From Methylobacterium ajmalii (lineage in GTDB: Bacteria; Pseudomonadota; Alphaproteobacteria; Rhizobiales; Beijerinckiaceae): a DNA stretch of 46,957 bases. Each line of letters begins with the position of its first letter. The stretch's first letter is position 1. The notes below the pieces were generated by a model that was not told the DNA's origin, searched no databases, and saw only the letters and a list, made by a program, of their open reading frames with translations. The translations under genes and the position numbers were made by a program. Location of the stretch: contig NZ_JACWCT010000008.1 of the NCBI RefSeq assembly GCF_016613415.1, positions 1 to 46,957 of the forward strand. The letters run 5' to 3'. Shown piece after piece: positions 1 to 6,686 of this stretch.

Positions 1-1
1 C

Positions 2-73
2 TACGGCCCCTGGCGGTACTACGGGATGCCGCTATCAACCCTGGAGGCCGATTTGGAGGCGGGGCTACTGTGA
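2..73 (+). CDS. C-terminal tail of an unidentified protein, cut by window start
   Basis: An open frame enters from the window edge and stops at TGA 71-73. The last residues read LSTLEADLEAGLL. It uses several codons that are rare in the neighbouring genes (CTA twice, TCA, TTG, GAT), and it abuts the point where the amino-acid-kinase gene on the other strand loses its family sequence. The decamer CTATCAACCC occurs at 32-41 and again at 78-87, as repeated motifs near transposon ends often do. I infer this may be the end of an insertion element. I do not recognise the family, and the frame is too short to be certain it is coding. Confidence 0.3.
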   Translation, partial: YGPWRYYGMPLSTLEADLEAGLL

Positions 74-301
74 GCCCCTATCAACCCCGAATGACGAAGA
101 ACCGGAAAATCCGAGGGCCGTTTGCGTCGTGCGCACCGCGTCGGCGAGCGCGCCGCCGCCCGGCACGATCGCCACCGGCCCGTCCTCCCCGTCGGCGAGC
201 GACGAGAGCACCCGGCGCAGCCGGTCGCGGTCGGCCACGAGGCTGCCGCCGACCTTGACGACGGTGAAGGCTCCCGGGAACCCCGGACCCTGCCGCGGCA
301 C
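65..301 (-). pseudogene. Truncated amino acid kinase-family protein (methylofuran/H4MPT pathway)
   Basis: The product has the N-terminal phosphate-binding motif of the amino acid kinase fold (VVKVGGSL, residues about 14-21) and the glycine-rich VPGGGALADAVR segment near residue 46. It follows the family pattern to about TALGFS and then ends after a dozen unrelated residues, 78 aa in all. Family members in C1 clusters are around 200 aa, so most of the nucleotide-binding domain is missing. The GTG start at 301 lies 4 nt after the mfnB stop, so it was the next gene of that operon. MfnE-type kinases phosphorylate the furan intermediate of methanofuran synthesis; a similar role here is inference. 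The break coincides with foreign-looking sequence at 1-95. Confidence 0.65.
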
Positions 302-305
302 CGGC

Positions 306-998
306 TCAGGCCGCCGCGACGCGGGGCGCCGAGAGCCGCCGCGCCGCCTCGGCGATCCGCGCCGGATCGAGCCGCCCGGTGCGGTCCGCCGCCGCGCACA
401 GGCCGCCGCGGAAGCCGAGATAGCCCGGCCGCAACGCCGCGAGATCGGGAATGTCGTCGAGCCGGAGCGAGCCGGCGAGGCCCGAGAGCAGGCCGTGCGC
501 CCGGCACGCCGCCGTGAAGCCGGCGAGCCGCGGCAGGGCCAGGTGGTCGGTGAGGCGACGCCCGTCCTTGCCCCGCGTGTCGATCATCGCGCCGGAAAAA
601 CCCGCCTGGGCGAGCCCCGGGACGTCGGCCCCGTCCGGCCCGTCCTCGGCGAACAGCACCGCGATCACCGGCGTGCCGGCGGGCAGAAGCAGGCCCGCCG
701 CGTCGCGCCCCGGCGCCCAGGCGATCTTGAGGTAGCCGACCCCCGTGCCGGCGAGCGCCGCGAGGCAGGCGGAGGCCTCCGCGGCGTCCCGCGGCTCGCC
801 GGCCACCGCGCTGGTGAGCCGGTCGCCGCAGACCGCCACGATCGCCCGCACGGTCTCGGCCGAGAGCGCCCCGAGGGCGCCGCGCTCCGGGTCCTTGCCG
901 TCGATCAGGTCGGCGCCGCCGTCGCGGGCGAGCGCCGCCTCCGCGGCGTCGCGGACGCTGACGAGGAGACGGACGCGGGAGGAAGACGGGTCGGGCAC
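306..998 (-). CDS. mfnB: (5-formylfuran-3-yl)methyl phosphate synthase (MfnB family)
   Basis: A TIM-barrel protein of about 230 aa, close to the 235 aa typical of MfnB. MfnB condenses two glyceraldehyde-3-phosphate molecules into the furan precursor of methanofuran. Lysine-bearing motifs expected in the active site are visible: LLVSVRDAAEA near the N-terminus, DLIDGKDPERGALGA, YLKIAWAP, and DTRGKDGRRLTDH. The C-terminal GYLGFRGGLC segment is also typical. The chosen GTG at 998 lies 4 nt after the stop of the upstream gene; a longer frame would overlap that gene. It is co-directional with the DUF2380 gene and the truncated kinase. In methylotrophs the product would feed synthesis of methylofuran, the cofactor of the Fhc complex. 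Confidence 0.85.
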   Translation of the reverse strand: MPDPSSSRVRLLVSVRDAAEAALARDGGADLIDGKDPERGALGALSAETVRAIVAVCGDRLTSAVAGEPRDAAEASACLAALAGTGVGYLKIAWAPGRDAAGLLLPAGTPVIAVLFAEDGPDGADVPGLAQAGFSGAMIDTRGKDGRRLTDHLALPRLAGFTAACRAHGLLSGLAGSLRLDDIPDLAALRPGYLGFRGGLCAAADRTGRLDPARIAEAARRLSAPRVAAA

Positions 999-1002
999 GG
1001 GA

Positions 1003-1530
1003 TCAGGACCGGTTCGGCAGCGGCTCGGCAAACAGGCGGTTCTTCACCAGCGAGCGGACGCCGTGGAGCCAGGTCTCGTCGGTGTCGCCCTGGATCACCA
1101 CCTGGCCGCCGCGCAGCACCTTGCCGCTCGCCACGTCCGTGATGGTGATGTTCATGTTGAGCACCTGGGGCGCGCTGCGCTGGACGTAGCCGTAGACGAC
1201 CAGAGCCGCCCCCGCCGCCTGGGCGATCTTTTCGGCGCAGCCCTCGCACTTGTAGAGCGGGGCGTCGCGCCGGATCGCCGCGGCCTGGGGCGCCAGGTCC
1301 ACGGGGTCGAGCCCGCGCCCGGCGACCTCGCGCCGCAGGGCCTCGGTGGCGAGCGCCAGGCGCCGCGCCTCGTCGGGCTTCAACGGCCGCGGCCCGATCA
1401 CGCCGGGCTCGGCCAGCTCGATCGCGAACACCGCCGCGGGGCTCGACGCCGCCTGGGCGGACGAGCCGGCGGGCAGGGCCGCGAGGGCGGGCAGGATCGC
1501 CAGGGCGGAAAGGGCGCGCAGAACCAGCAT
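1003..1530 (-). CDS. Exported DUF2380-like protein
   Basis: A 175-aa protein with a clear N-terminal signal peptide (hydrophobic ALSALAILPALAALPAGSSAQA). The mature part has a CEGC cysteine pair near the middle, then AGAALVVYGYVQRSAPQVLNMNITITDVASGKVL, a pattern typical of DUF2380-type periplasmic proteins that recall TolB N-terminal domains. It ends 4 nt before the mfnB start, so the two are probably co-transcribed, and it is divergent from the lutA-like gene. Homologues often accompany PQQ-dehydrogenase/lut-type transporter genes, which fits this position. Function is unknown. The start at 1530 is preceded by a GAGGG-like ribosome site. Confidence 0.75.
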   Translation of the reverse strand: MLVLRALSALAILPALAALPAGSSAQAASSPAAVFAIELAEPGVIGPRPLKPDEARRLALATEALRREVAGRGLDPVDLAPQAAAIRRDAPLYKCEGCAEKIAQAAGAALVVYGYVQRSAPQVLNMNITITDVASGKVLRGGQVVIQGDTDETWLHGVRSLVKNRLFAEPLPNRS

Positions 1531-1604
1531 CGGGCGACCCTCGCATGGCGATGCGGGCCGGCGCAACGCGGCCTCGCGCCACCGGCCTTCGGACTTTGGG
1601 CGAA

Positions 1605-1621
1605 GAATTTCTCAGAAATTC
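1605..1621. promoter_or_regulatory. 17-bp perfect dyad in the divergent lutA/DUF2380 promoter region
   Basis: GAATTTCTCAGAAATTC reads as 7-bp arms around TCA. It lies 54 bp before the lutA-like start and 75 bp before the DUF2380 start, in a locally AT-rich patch of otherwise GC-rich sequence. This is the form and place expected of an operator for a dimeric regulator. No regulator gene is adjacent, and binding is inference. Confidence 0.45.
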
Positions 1622-1674
1622 CTCATCGAACAGGCGTTGAGGGCGCCCGACGATCCGGGCTAGCCTGCCCCGGC

Positions 1675-2967
1675 ATGGTCTCCTTCCGTAAGCGCGCCCT
1701 CGCCCCCCTCGGCCTCCTCGTCGCCCTGACGGCGGCGCCGGGACCGTGGGCCGTCGCAGCCCAGGCGCAAGCGCCCGATATGCAGGCGCCGGCACCCGCG
1801 CCGCCGACGGCCCAGCCCGCGGCTCCGAAGGCGGCGGAGATCCGCATCGGCCTGATCTACCGGCCGGCCCCGGCGCCGTCGTCCTACGACGCGCAGGCCG
1901 CGCCCGAGGACGAGGGGCTGGCGGGCGCCAACCTCGCCATCCGCGACAACACCACCACCGGCCGCTTCGTCGGCCAGAGCTACGCCCTCGACGCGGTGGC
2001 GCTCGGCACCGCCGCCCCGGGCGCGCCGCCGCCGCAGAGCCCGGTAGAGGCCGCCCGCGAGCTCGCCGCCAAGGGCCTGCGCTTCATCGTGCTGGCGCTG
2101 CCCGCCGACGAGATGCTGGCGGTGGCCGACGCTCTCAAAGGGTCGGGCGTCGTCCTGTTCAACGCCAGCGCCCCCGACGACCGCCTGCGCGGCGCCGATT
2201 GCCGGGCCGACATCTTCCACGTCGCCCCGAGCCGGGCGATGCAGACCGACGCCCTGGCGCAGTTCCTGGCCTTCATGCGCTGGCGCAAGCTCTTCCTGAT
2301 CACCGGCCCGCAGGACGGCGACAAGCTCTGGGCCGAGGCGCTGAAGCGCTCGGCCAAGAAGTTCGGGCTCCAGATCACGGCGGAACGGCCCTGGACCTTC
2401 GGCCCCCTGGCGCGGGCGCGGGGCGACACCCCGACCCGGTCCGAGGCCCTCGTCTTCACCCGCGGTCTCGACTACGACGTCGCCGTGGTGGCCGACGAGG
2501 CGGGCGATTTCGGCGATTACGTGCCGTTCCACACCGTCGATCCGCGCCCGGTCGTCGGCACGCAGGGGCTGGTGCCGACAACCTGGCACCCGACGCTCGA
2601 GGTCTGGGGCGCCGCCCAGGCCCAGAACCGCTTCCGCCGCCTCGCCGGCCGGCTGATGCGCCCCCTCGACTACCAGGTCTGGGCGGCGGTGCGCGCCGTC
2701 GGCGAGGCCGCCTTCCAGAAGAAGACCACCGACCCGGCGGCGCTCACGGCCGCCATCGCCGACCCGGGCTTCAGCCTGCCGGGCTACAAGGGCGTGGCCT
2801 TGAGCTTCCGCCCCTGGGACCACCAGCTGCGCCAGCCGATGCTGCTGGTGCAGCCCCAGGCGCTCGTGGCGGTGGCGCCGGAGCAGGGCTACCTGCACCA
2901 GCGCACGCCGCTCGACACGCTGGGCATCGACCTGCCGGAGACGCAGTGCAAGCTGCCGAAATCGTGA
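1675..2967 (+). CDS. lutA: ABC transporter substrate-binding protein, PQQ/lanthanide-linked (LutA-like)
   Basis: A 430-aa periplasmic protein of the type associated with PQQ-dependent alcohol dehydrogenase systems, with a long signal region ending near AVAAQAQA. The mature part starts AEIRIGLIYRPAP and has the two-lobe layout of leucine-binding-type proteins (NLAIRDNTTTGRF, ELAAKGLRFIVLALPADEML, FLITGPQDGDKLWAEALKRSAKKFG). Two cysteines are present (GADCRAD and the C-terminal TQCKLPKS). It leads a co-directional set with an ATPase and permease downstream. In M. extorquens the equivalent locus is needed for lanthanide uptake into the cytoplasm; assigning that role here rests on gene order and family. 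Confidence 0.8.
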   Translation: MVSFRKRALAPLGLLVALTAAPGPWAVAAQAQAPDMQAPAPAPPTAQPAAPKAAEIRIGLIYRPAPAPSSYDAQAAPEDEGLAGANLAIRDNTTTGRFVGQSYALDAVALGTAAPGAPPPQSPVEAARELAAKGLRFIVLALPADEMLAVADALKGSGVVLFNASAPDDRLRGADCRADIFHVAPSRAMQTDALAQFLAFMRWRKLFLITGPQDGDKLWAEALKRSAKKFGLQITAERPWTFGPLARARGDTPTRSEALVFTRGLDYDVAVVADEAGDFGDYVPFHTVDPRPVVGTQGLVPTTWHPTLEVWGAAQAQNRFRRLAGRLMRPLDYQVWAAVRAVGEAAFQKKTTDPAALTAAIADPGFSLPGYKGVALSFRPWDHQLRQPMLLVQPQALVAVAPEQGYLHQRTPLDTLGIDLPETQCKLPKS

Positions 2968-3095
2968 TGGGTCACGCCCGCCCCCGCGTCAGCCATAAGT
3001 CGGCCTCGCCCGCGATCCCGCGGCAGGCCAGGTAAGATCCGAAGAGCACGAAGAGACGGACCGCGCGGGACGAGCGCGGCCGGAAGGGAGGACGA

Positions 3096-4088
3096 ATGAG
3101 CCGTCACCGGATCGGATCGGCGCGCCCCGCGGCGCTCGCAGCGGCGTTGTCCGCCGCCCTCCTCGCCGCGCCCGCCCAGGCCACCACGGTCTATGTCAGC
3201 AACGAGAAGGGCAACTCGGTCAGCGTCATCGACGTCGAGACCCTGAAGGTCACGGCGACCTGGCCGGTCGGGCGCCGGCCGCGGGGGATCACGGTCGGCA
3301 AGGACGGGAGCCTGCTCTACGTCTGCGCCAGCGACGACGACCGCATCGACGTGCTCGACACCAAGACCGGCAAGATCGTGCGCTCGCTGCGCTCGGGGCC
3401 CGACCCGGAGCAGTTCATCGCGCACCCCTCGGGCAACCCGCTCTACGTCGCCAACGAGGACGATAGCCAGGTCACGGTCCTCGACATCGAGAAGAACAAG
3501 GTGGTGGCCGAGGTGCCGGTCGGCGTCGAACCGGAGGGGATGGGGTTGAGCCCGGACGGGTCGATCCTGGTCAACACCTCCGAGACCACCAACATGGCCC
3601 ACTTCATCGACACCAAGACCTTCCAGGTGATCGACAACGTGCTGGTCGACGCGCGCCCGCGCTTCGCCGAGTTCAGCCGCGACGGCAAGTGGCTGTGGGT
3701 CTCGGCCGAGGTCGGCGGCACCGTCTCGGTCATCGACGTCGAGACCCGCAAGGTGGTGAAGAAGATCACCTTCAAGATCCCGGGCGTCACCGACGAGCAG
3801 ATCCAGCCGGTCGGCGTGCGCCTGACCGGCGACGGCACCAAGGCCTTCATCGCGCTCGGGCCCGCCAACCGGGTCGCGGTGGTCGATGCCAAGACCTACG
3901 AGGTCCAGAAGTACCTGCCGGTCGGCCAGCGGGTGTGGCAGCTCGCCTTCACGCCGGACCAGAAGCTTTTGTTCACCACCAACGGCACCTCGAACGACGT
4001 CTCGGTGATCGACGTCGAGGCGATGAAGGTGACGAAGAGCATCCCGGTCGGGCTGCTGCCCTGGGGCGTGGCGGTCTCGCCGCAGTAA
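3096..4088 (+). CDS. lutB: YVTN-type beta-propeller exported protein (LutB-like)
   Basis: A 330-aa protein with a signal peptide (LAAALSAALLAAPAQA) followed by about seven repeats of the YVTN/PQQ-associated propeller type: TTVYVSNEKGNSVSVIDVET, LLYVCASDDDRIDVLDTKTG, PLYVANEDDSQVTVLDIEKN and so on. Each blade carries an acidic SVIDVE-like strand. The family accompanies PQQ-dependent alcohol catabolism and lut loci. A good ribosome site (GGGAGGA) precedes ATG 3096. It probably acts in the periplasm as a binding or assembly partner of the transporter; its ligand is unknown. Confidence 0.85.
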   Translation: MSRHRIGSARPAALAAALSAALLAAPAQATTVYVSNEKGNSVSVIDVETLKVTATWPVGRRPRGITVGKDGSLLYVCASDDDRIDVLDTKTGKIVRSLRSGPDPEQFIAHPSGNPLYVANEDDSQVTVLDIEKNKVVAEVPVGVEPEGMGLSPDGSILVNTSETTNMAHFIDTKTFQVIDNVLVDARPRFAEFSRDGKWLWVSAEVGGTVSVIDVETRKVVKKITFKIPGVTDEQIQPVGVRLTGDGTKAFIALGPANRVAVVDAKTYEVQKYLPVGQRVWQLAFTPDQKLLFTTNGTSNDVSVIDVEAMKVTKSIPVGLLPWGVAVSPQ

Positions 4089-4091
4089 GCA

Positions 4092-4220
4092 TCTTCCCCT
4101 CCCACTCGTGGGGAGGGGTCATGGGGATCATAGATCCCGCGTGGGGGTAGTGCAGGAGGCACCGCGGAGGTTTCTCCGGCACCACCCCCCTCACCCCTCC
4201 CCACAAGGGGGAGGGGTGGC
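4092..4220. repeat. Palindromic intergenic element with two G/C-box hairpins
   Basis: The gap between the propeller and cupredoxin-like genes holds two similar hairpins. One pairs CCCCTCCCAC (4096-4105) with GTGGGGAGGGG (4108-4118, one bulge). The other pairs CACCCCTCCCC (4192-4202) with GGGGAGGGGTG (4208-4218). A small CGGAG/CTCCG hairpin lies between. The layout is that of a REP-like dispersed element. It could also act as an mRNA processing or attenuation site inside the operon. Confidence 0.6.
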
Positions 4221-4245
4221 GATTGACCTCCCACCCGGATTCTTC

Positions 4246-4668
4246 ATGCGCGCCCTTCTCACTGCCGCCCTGGCCTTCGGCCTCCTCGCCACCCACGCCT
4301 CCGCGGGCGACCTCACCAAGGGCCGCACCGACCTGCCCGAATTGTTCCTCGGCGCCGAGGACAACGACTACGCGGTGCCCGTGAAGGACATCGAGATGGA
4401 GGCGGGCAAGCCCTACCGCCTGCGCATCACCGCCAAGGGGCAGAAGGAATACAAGTTCTTCGCCAGCGAGTTCTTCCGCGGCGTGTGGATGAACCAGATC
4501 GTCATCAACCACCTCGAAGTGCACATGGCGGGACCGCCGCACCACCTCGAATTCGACGACCAGGGCACGATCGCGGTGGAATTCGTCACCGTGCGGGCCG
4601 GCGAGTTCCCGTGGTCGGTCCAGGGGCTGGAAGGCCGGGGCATGACCGGGCGCTTCATCGTGAAATGA
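4246..4668 (+). CDS. Cupredoxin-like periplasmic protein lacking the copper cysteine (lutC position)
   Basis: A 140-aa protein with a signal peptide (LLTAALAFGLLATHASA) and a single small beta-rich domain of cupredoxin type (YAVPVKDIEMEAGKPYRLRITAKG, then EFPWSVQGLEGRGMTGRFIV at the C-terminus). In copper-binding cupredoxins the last loop carries Cys and His ligands before the Met. Here the Cys position is Val/Gln and no cysteine occurs in the mature chain, so type-1 copper binding is unlikely. Acidic residues and histidines (INHLEVHM, PPHHLEFDD) remain. The start follows the palindromic element. It is third in the lut-like order, and the true ligand is unknown. Confidence 0.75.
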   Translation: MRALLTAALAFGLLATHASAGDLTKGRTDLPELFLGAEDNDYAVPVKDIEMEAGKPYRLRITAKGQKEYKFFASEFFRGVWMNQIVINHLEVHMAGPPHHLEFDDQGTIAVEFVTVRAGEFPWSVQGLEGRGMTGRFIVK

Positions 4669-4733
4669 TCGAGGGTGGGCGGGTCGCCACCGCCGGCCTA
4701 CATCGACCGTAATACCAAGGAGGACACCCCCGG

Positions 4734-4973
4734 ATGCGCGCGCTCCTCGCCGCCCTGCTCCTGCTGACGGCCTTGCCCGCCCGCGCCGACGACACGGCGT
4801 CGTGCCGGGACGGCATCGCGATGATCAAGGCCGAGCTGGCGAAGGCCCCGGCCGAGGCGGTCGCCAAGACCCTGAAGAAGGAATTGCGCGTCGCCGAGCG
4901 GGAGCCCGGCGAGAAGGAATACGACGAGTGCCTGGACGCGGTGCGCGACGCCCGCCGGGCGCTCGGCCGATGA
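4734..4973 (+). CDS. Small exported protein, 79 aa (lutD position)
   Basis: The protein has a signal peptide ending ALPARA and a mature part of about 60 residues that is highly charged and helical, with two cysteines (TASCRDG and DECLDAV) that could form a disulfide. A strong ribosome site (AAGGAGGA) precedes the ATG. Its stop overlaps the ATPase start by ATGA, so the two are translationally coupled. I do not recognise a family beyond its conserved place in lut-like loci, and no function can be assigned. Confidence 0.75.
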   Translation: MRALLAALLLLTALPARADDTASCRDGIAMIKAELAKAPAEAVAKTLKKELRVAEREPGEKEYDECLDAVRDARRALGR

Positions 4974-5722
4974 GCGGACCGGCCCTGGCGGTCGAGGGCG
5001 TCAGCCACCGCTTCGGCGCCCGCACCGCCCTCGACGCCGTGTCGTTCGAGGTGCCGCGGGCCGCCTTCGTGGCTTTGCTCGGGCCGAACGGCGCCGGCAA
5101 GACCACGCTGTTCTCGGTGGTGACCCGGCTCTACGCCAGCCAGGCCGGAAAGGTCGCGCTGCTCGGGCACGACCTGAATCGCGAGCCGTCGCAGGCGCTC
5201 GCCCGCCTCGGCGTGGTCTTCCAGGCCCGCACCCTCGACACCGACCTGACGGTGCGCCAGAATCTGCTCTACCACGCCGCCCTCCACGGCATCCCCCGCA
5301 AGGCGGCGCTGTCCCGCATCGAGGTGCTGCTGTCCCGCATCGGCCTGGTCGAGCGGCGCGACGACAAGATCCGCACCCTGTCGGGCGGCCAGTCGCGGCG
5401 GATCGAGATCGCCCGGGCGCTGATCCACTCGCCCGACCTGCTGCTCCTCGACGAGCCGACCGTCGGCCTCGACCTCGAATCCCGCGCCGACATCGTCGCC
5501 ATCGTCCGCGCCCTGGTGCGCGAGGAGGGGCTGTCGGTGCTCTGGGCCACCCACATCTTCGACGAGATCGAGGCCGACGACAGGGTGGTGGTGCTGCATC
5601 GCGGCCGCATCATCGCCCGGGGCCTCGCCGGCAGCCTGAGCGAGCCGGCCGGCTCCCTCGAGACCGCGTTCCGCCGGATGACCGCCGAGCGCGGCCCCGA
5701 CGCCGGGAAGAGGGTCGCATGA
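4970..5722 (+). CDS. lutE: ABC transporter ATP-binding protein, PQQ/lanthanide-linked (LutE-like)
   Basis: A 250-aa ABC ATPase. Walker A is LLGPNGAGKTT near residue 38, the signature is LSGGQSRRIEIARAL, Walker B is LLLLDEPTVGLD, and the switch histidine lies in WATHIFDE. It belongs to the ABC-2 exporter-like subgroup seen with PQQ-dependent alcohol systems. The start overlaps the preceding stop (ATGA). Its own stop lies within the first unit of an 18-bp tandem repeat that separates it from the permease. It should energise transport together with the 5805 permease and the 1675 binding protein. Confidence 0.88.
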   Translation: MSGPALAVEGVSHRFGARTALDAVSFEVPRAAFVALLGPNGAGKTTLFSVVTRLYASQAGKVALLGHDLNREPSQALARLGVVFQARTLDTDLTVRQNLLYHAALHGIPRKAALSRIEVLLSRIGLVERRDDKIRTLSGGQSRRIEIARALIHSPDLLLLDEPTVGLDLESRADIVAIVRALVREEGLSVLWATHIFDEIEADDRVVVLHRGRIIARGLAGSLSEPAGSLETAFRRMTAERGPDAGKRVA

Positions 5723-5803
5723 GGCAAGAGCGTCGCATGAGGCAAGAGCGTCGCATGAGGCAAGAGCGTCGCATGAGGCAAGAGCGTCGCATGGGGAGTG
5801 TCG
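5714..5803. repeat. 18-bp tandem repeat, four full units, at the ATPase/permease junction
   Basis: The unit GTCGCATGAGGCAAGAGC is repeated without change at 5714-5731, 5732-5749, 5750-5767 and 5768-5785. A partial copy follows (5786-5793), and a last GTCGCATGAGC coincides with the permease start. The array begins in the last two codons of the ATPase. It looks like slippage expansion of what was once a direct ATGA overlap between the two genes. Confidence 0.9.
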
Positions 5804-5808
5804 CATGA
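5719..5808 (+). CDS. Possible 29-aa bridging peptide encoded by the tandem repeat
   Basis: An ATG at 5719 overlaps the ATPase stop as ATGA. The frame reads MRQERR four times and then MGSVA, and stops at TGA 5806-5808, which overlaps the permease ATG at 5805, again as ATGA. Ribosomes ending the ATPase could therefore restart, translate the repeat and restart again at the permease. Each unit has an in-frame ATG and a weak GAGG. The peptide has no recognisable function, and translation is inferred, not shown. Confidence 0.4.
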   Translation: MRQERRMRQERRMRQERRMRQERRMGSVA

Positions 5809-6662
5809 GCGCGGGCACGAGCCTCACCCCGGTGCGCGGCCGGCTCGATGCCGGCGGCTACCTCATCGCGCTCATGGGCATCGTTCGTCGGGAGCTCCTG
5901 CGCTTCTTCAACCAGAAGGAGCGATTCTTCTCGGCCCTGGTGCGGCCGCTGGTCTGGCTGTTCATCTTCGCCGCCGGCTTTCGCAACACGCTGGGCCTGT
6001 CGATCACGCCGCCCTACGAGACCTACGTGCTCTACGAGGTCTACGTCGTGCCGGGGCTCGCCGTGATGATCCAGCTGTTCAACGGCATGCAATCCTCGCT
6101 GTCGATGGTCTACGACCGCGAGGTCGGCTCGATGCGGGTGCTGCTCACCAGCCCGTATCCGCGCTGGAGCCTGCTGCTGGCCAAGCTGATCGCCGGGGTG
6201 ATCGTCTCGCTGATCCAGGCCTACGTCTTCCTCGCCATCGCGAGCTTCTTCGAGACCGACATCCCCTGGTCCGGCTACCTCCTCGCCCTGCCGGCCTTTC
6301 TGGCGTCGGGCCTGATGCTCGGCGCGATCGGCCTCTTCCTGTCCTCGCTGGTGCGCCAGCTTGAGAACTTCGCCAGCGTGATGAACTTCGTGATCTTCCC
6401 GATGTTCTTCGCCTCCTCGGCGCTCTACCCGCTGTGGCGCGTCAACGAATCGAGCGCGACGCTGTACTGGATCTGCCAGATCAACCCGTTCACCCACGCG
6501 GTCGAACTCGTGCGCTTCGCCCTCTACGGCGCCTTCAACCCGGTCTCCTGCGCGGTCGTGGTCGGGACGGGCGTCGCGTTCTTCGTCATGGCGGTGGCCG
6601 CCTACGATCCCGGCCGCGGGCTGCTCGCCCGGCGCGGCGGCCCGGCCGGGGAGGCGGGCTGA
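5805..6662 (+). CDS. lutF: ABC-2-type transporter permease (LutF-like)
   Basis: A 285-aa integral membrane protein with about six hydrophobic segments (PLVWLFIFAAGF, YVVPGLAVMIQLF, LLLAKLIAGVIVSLIQAYVFLAIASF, LPAFLASGLMLGAIGLFLSSL, FVIFPMFFASSALYPL, SCAVVVGTGVAFFVMAVAAY). It has the ABC-2 permease layout, with MVYDREVGSMRVLLTSPYPRW before the third segment and the conserved INPFTHAVELVRFALYG motif near the end. It pairs with the upstream ATPase. ATG 5805 is supported by the domain start. There is no independent strong ribosome site, so translation may depend on coupling through the repeat. Confidence 0.88.
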   Translation: MSAGTSLTPVRGRLDAGGYLIALMGIVRRELLRFFNQKERFFSALVRPLVWLFIFAAGFRNTLGLSITPPYETYVLYEVYVVPGLAVMIQLFNGMQSSLSMVYDREVGSMRVLLTSPYPRWSLLLAKLIAGVIVSLIQAYVFLAIASFFETDIPWSGYLLALPAFLASGLMLGAIGLFLSSLVRQLENFASVMNFVIFPMFFASSALYPLWRVNESSATLYWICQINPFTHAVELVRFALYGAFNPVSCAVVVGTGVAFFVMAVAAYDPGRGLLARRGGPAGEAG

Positions 6663-6686
6663 CCGCCCTTGAGAGAGATGTCCACG

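Noticed and set aside
129..1142. Long plus-strand open frame across the mfnB region
   Set aside because: Arginine/glycine-rich low-complexity product with no motif, antisense to mfnB; an artefact of high GC.
745..1674. N-terminal extension of the lutA-like frame
   Set aside because: Frame open by GC bias only; the signal peptide and homology begin at ATG 1675, and the extension is antisense to two real genes.
5714..5803. CRISPR-like array
   Set aside because: Units are contiguous 18-bp copies with no spacers; it is a simple tandem repeat.
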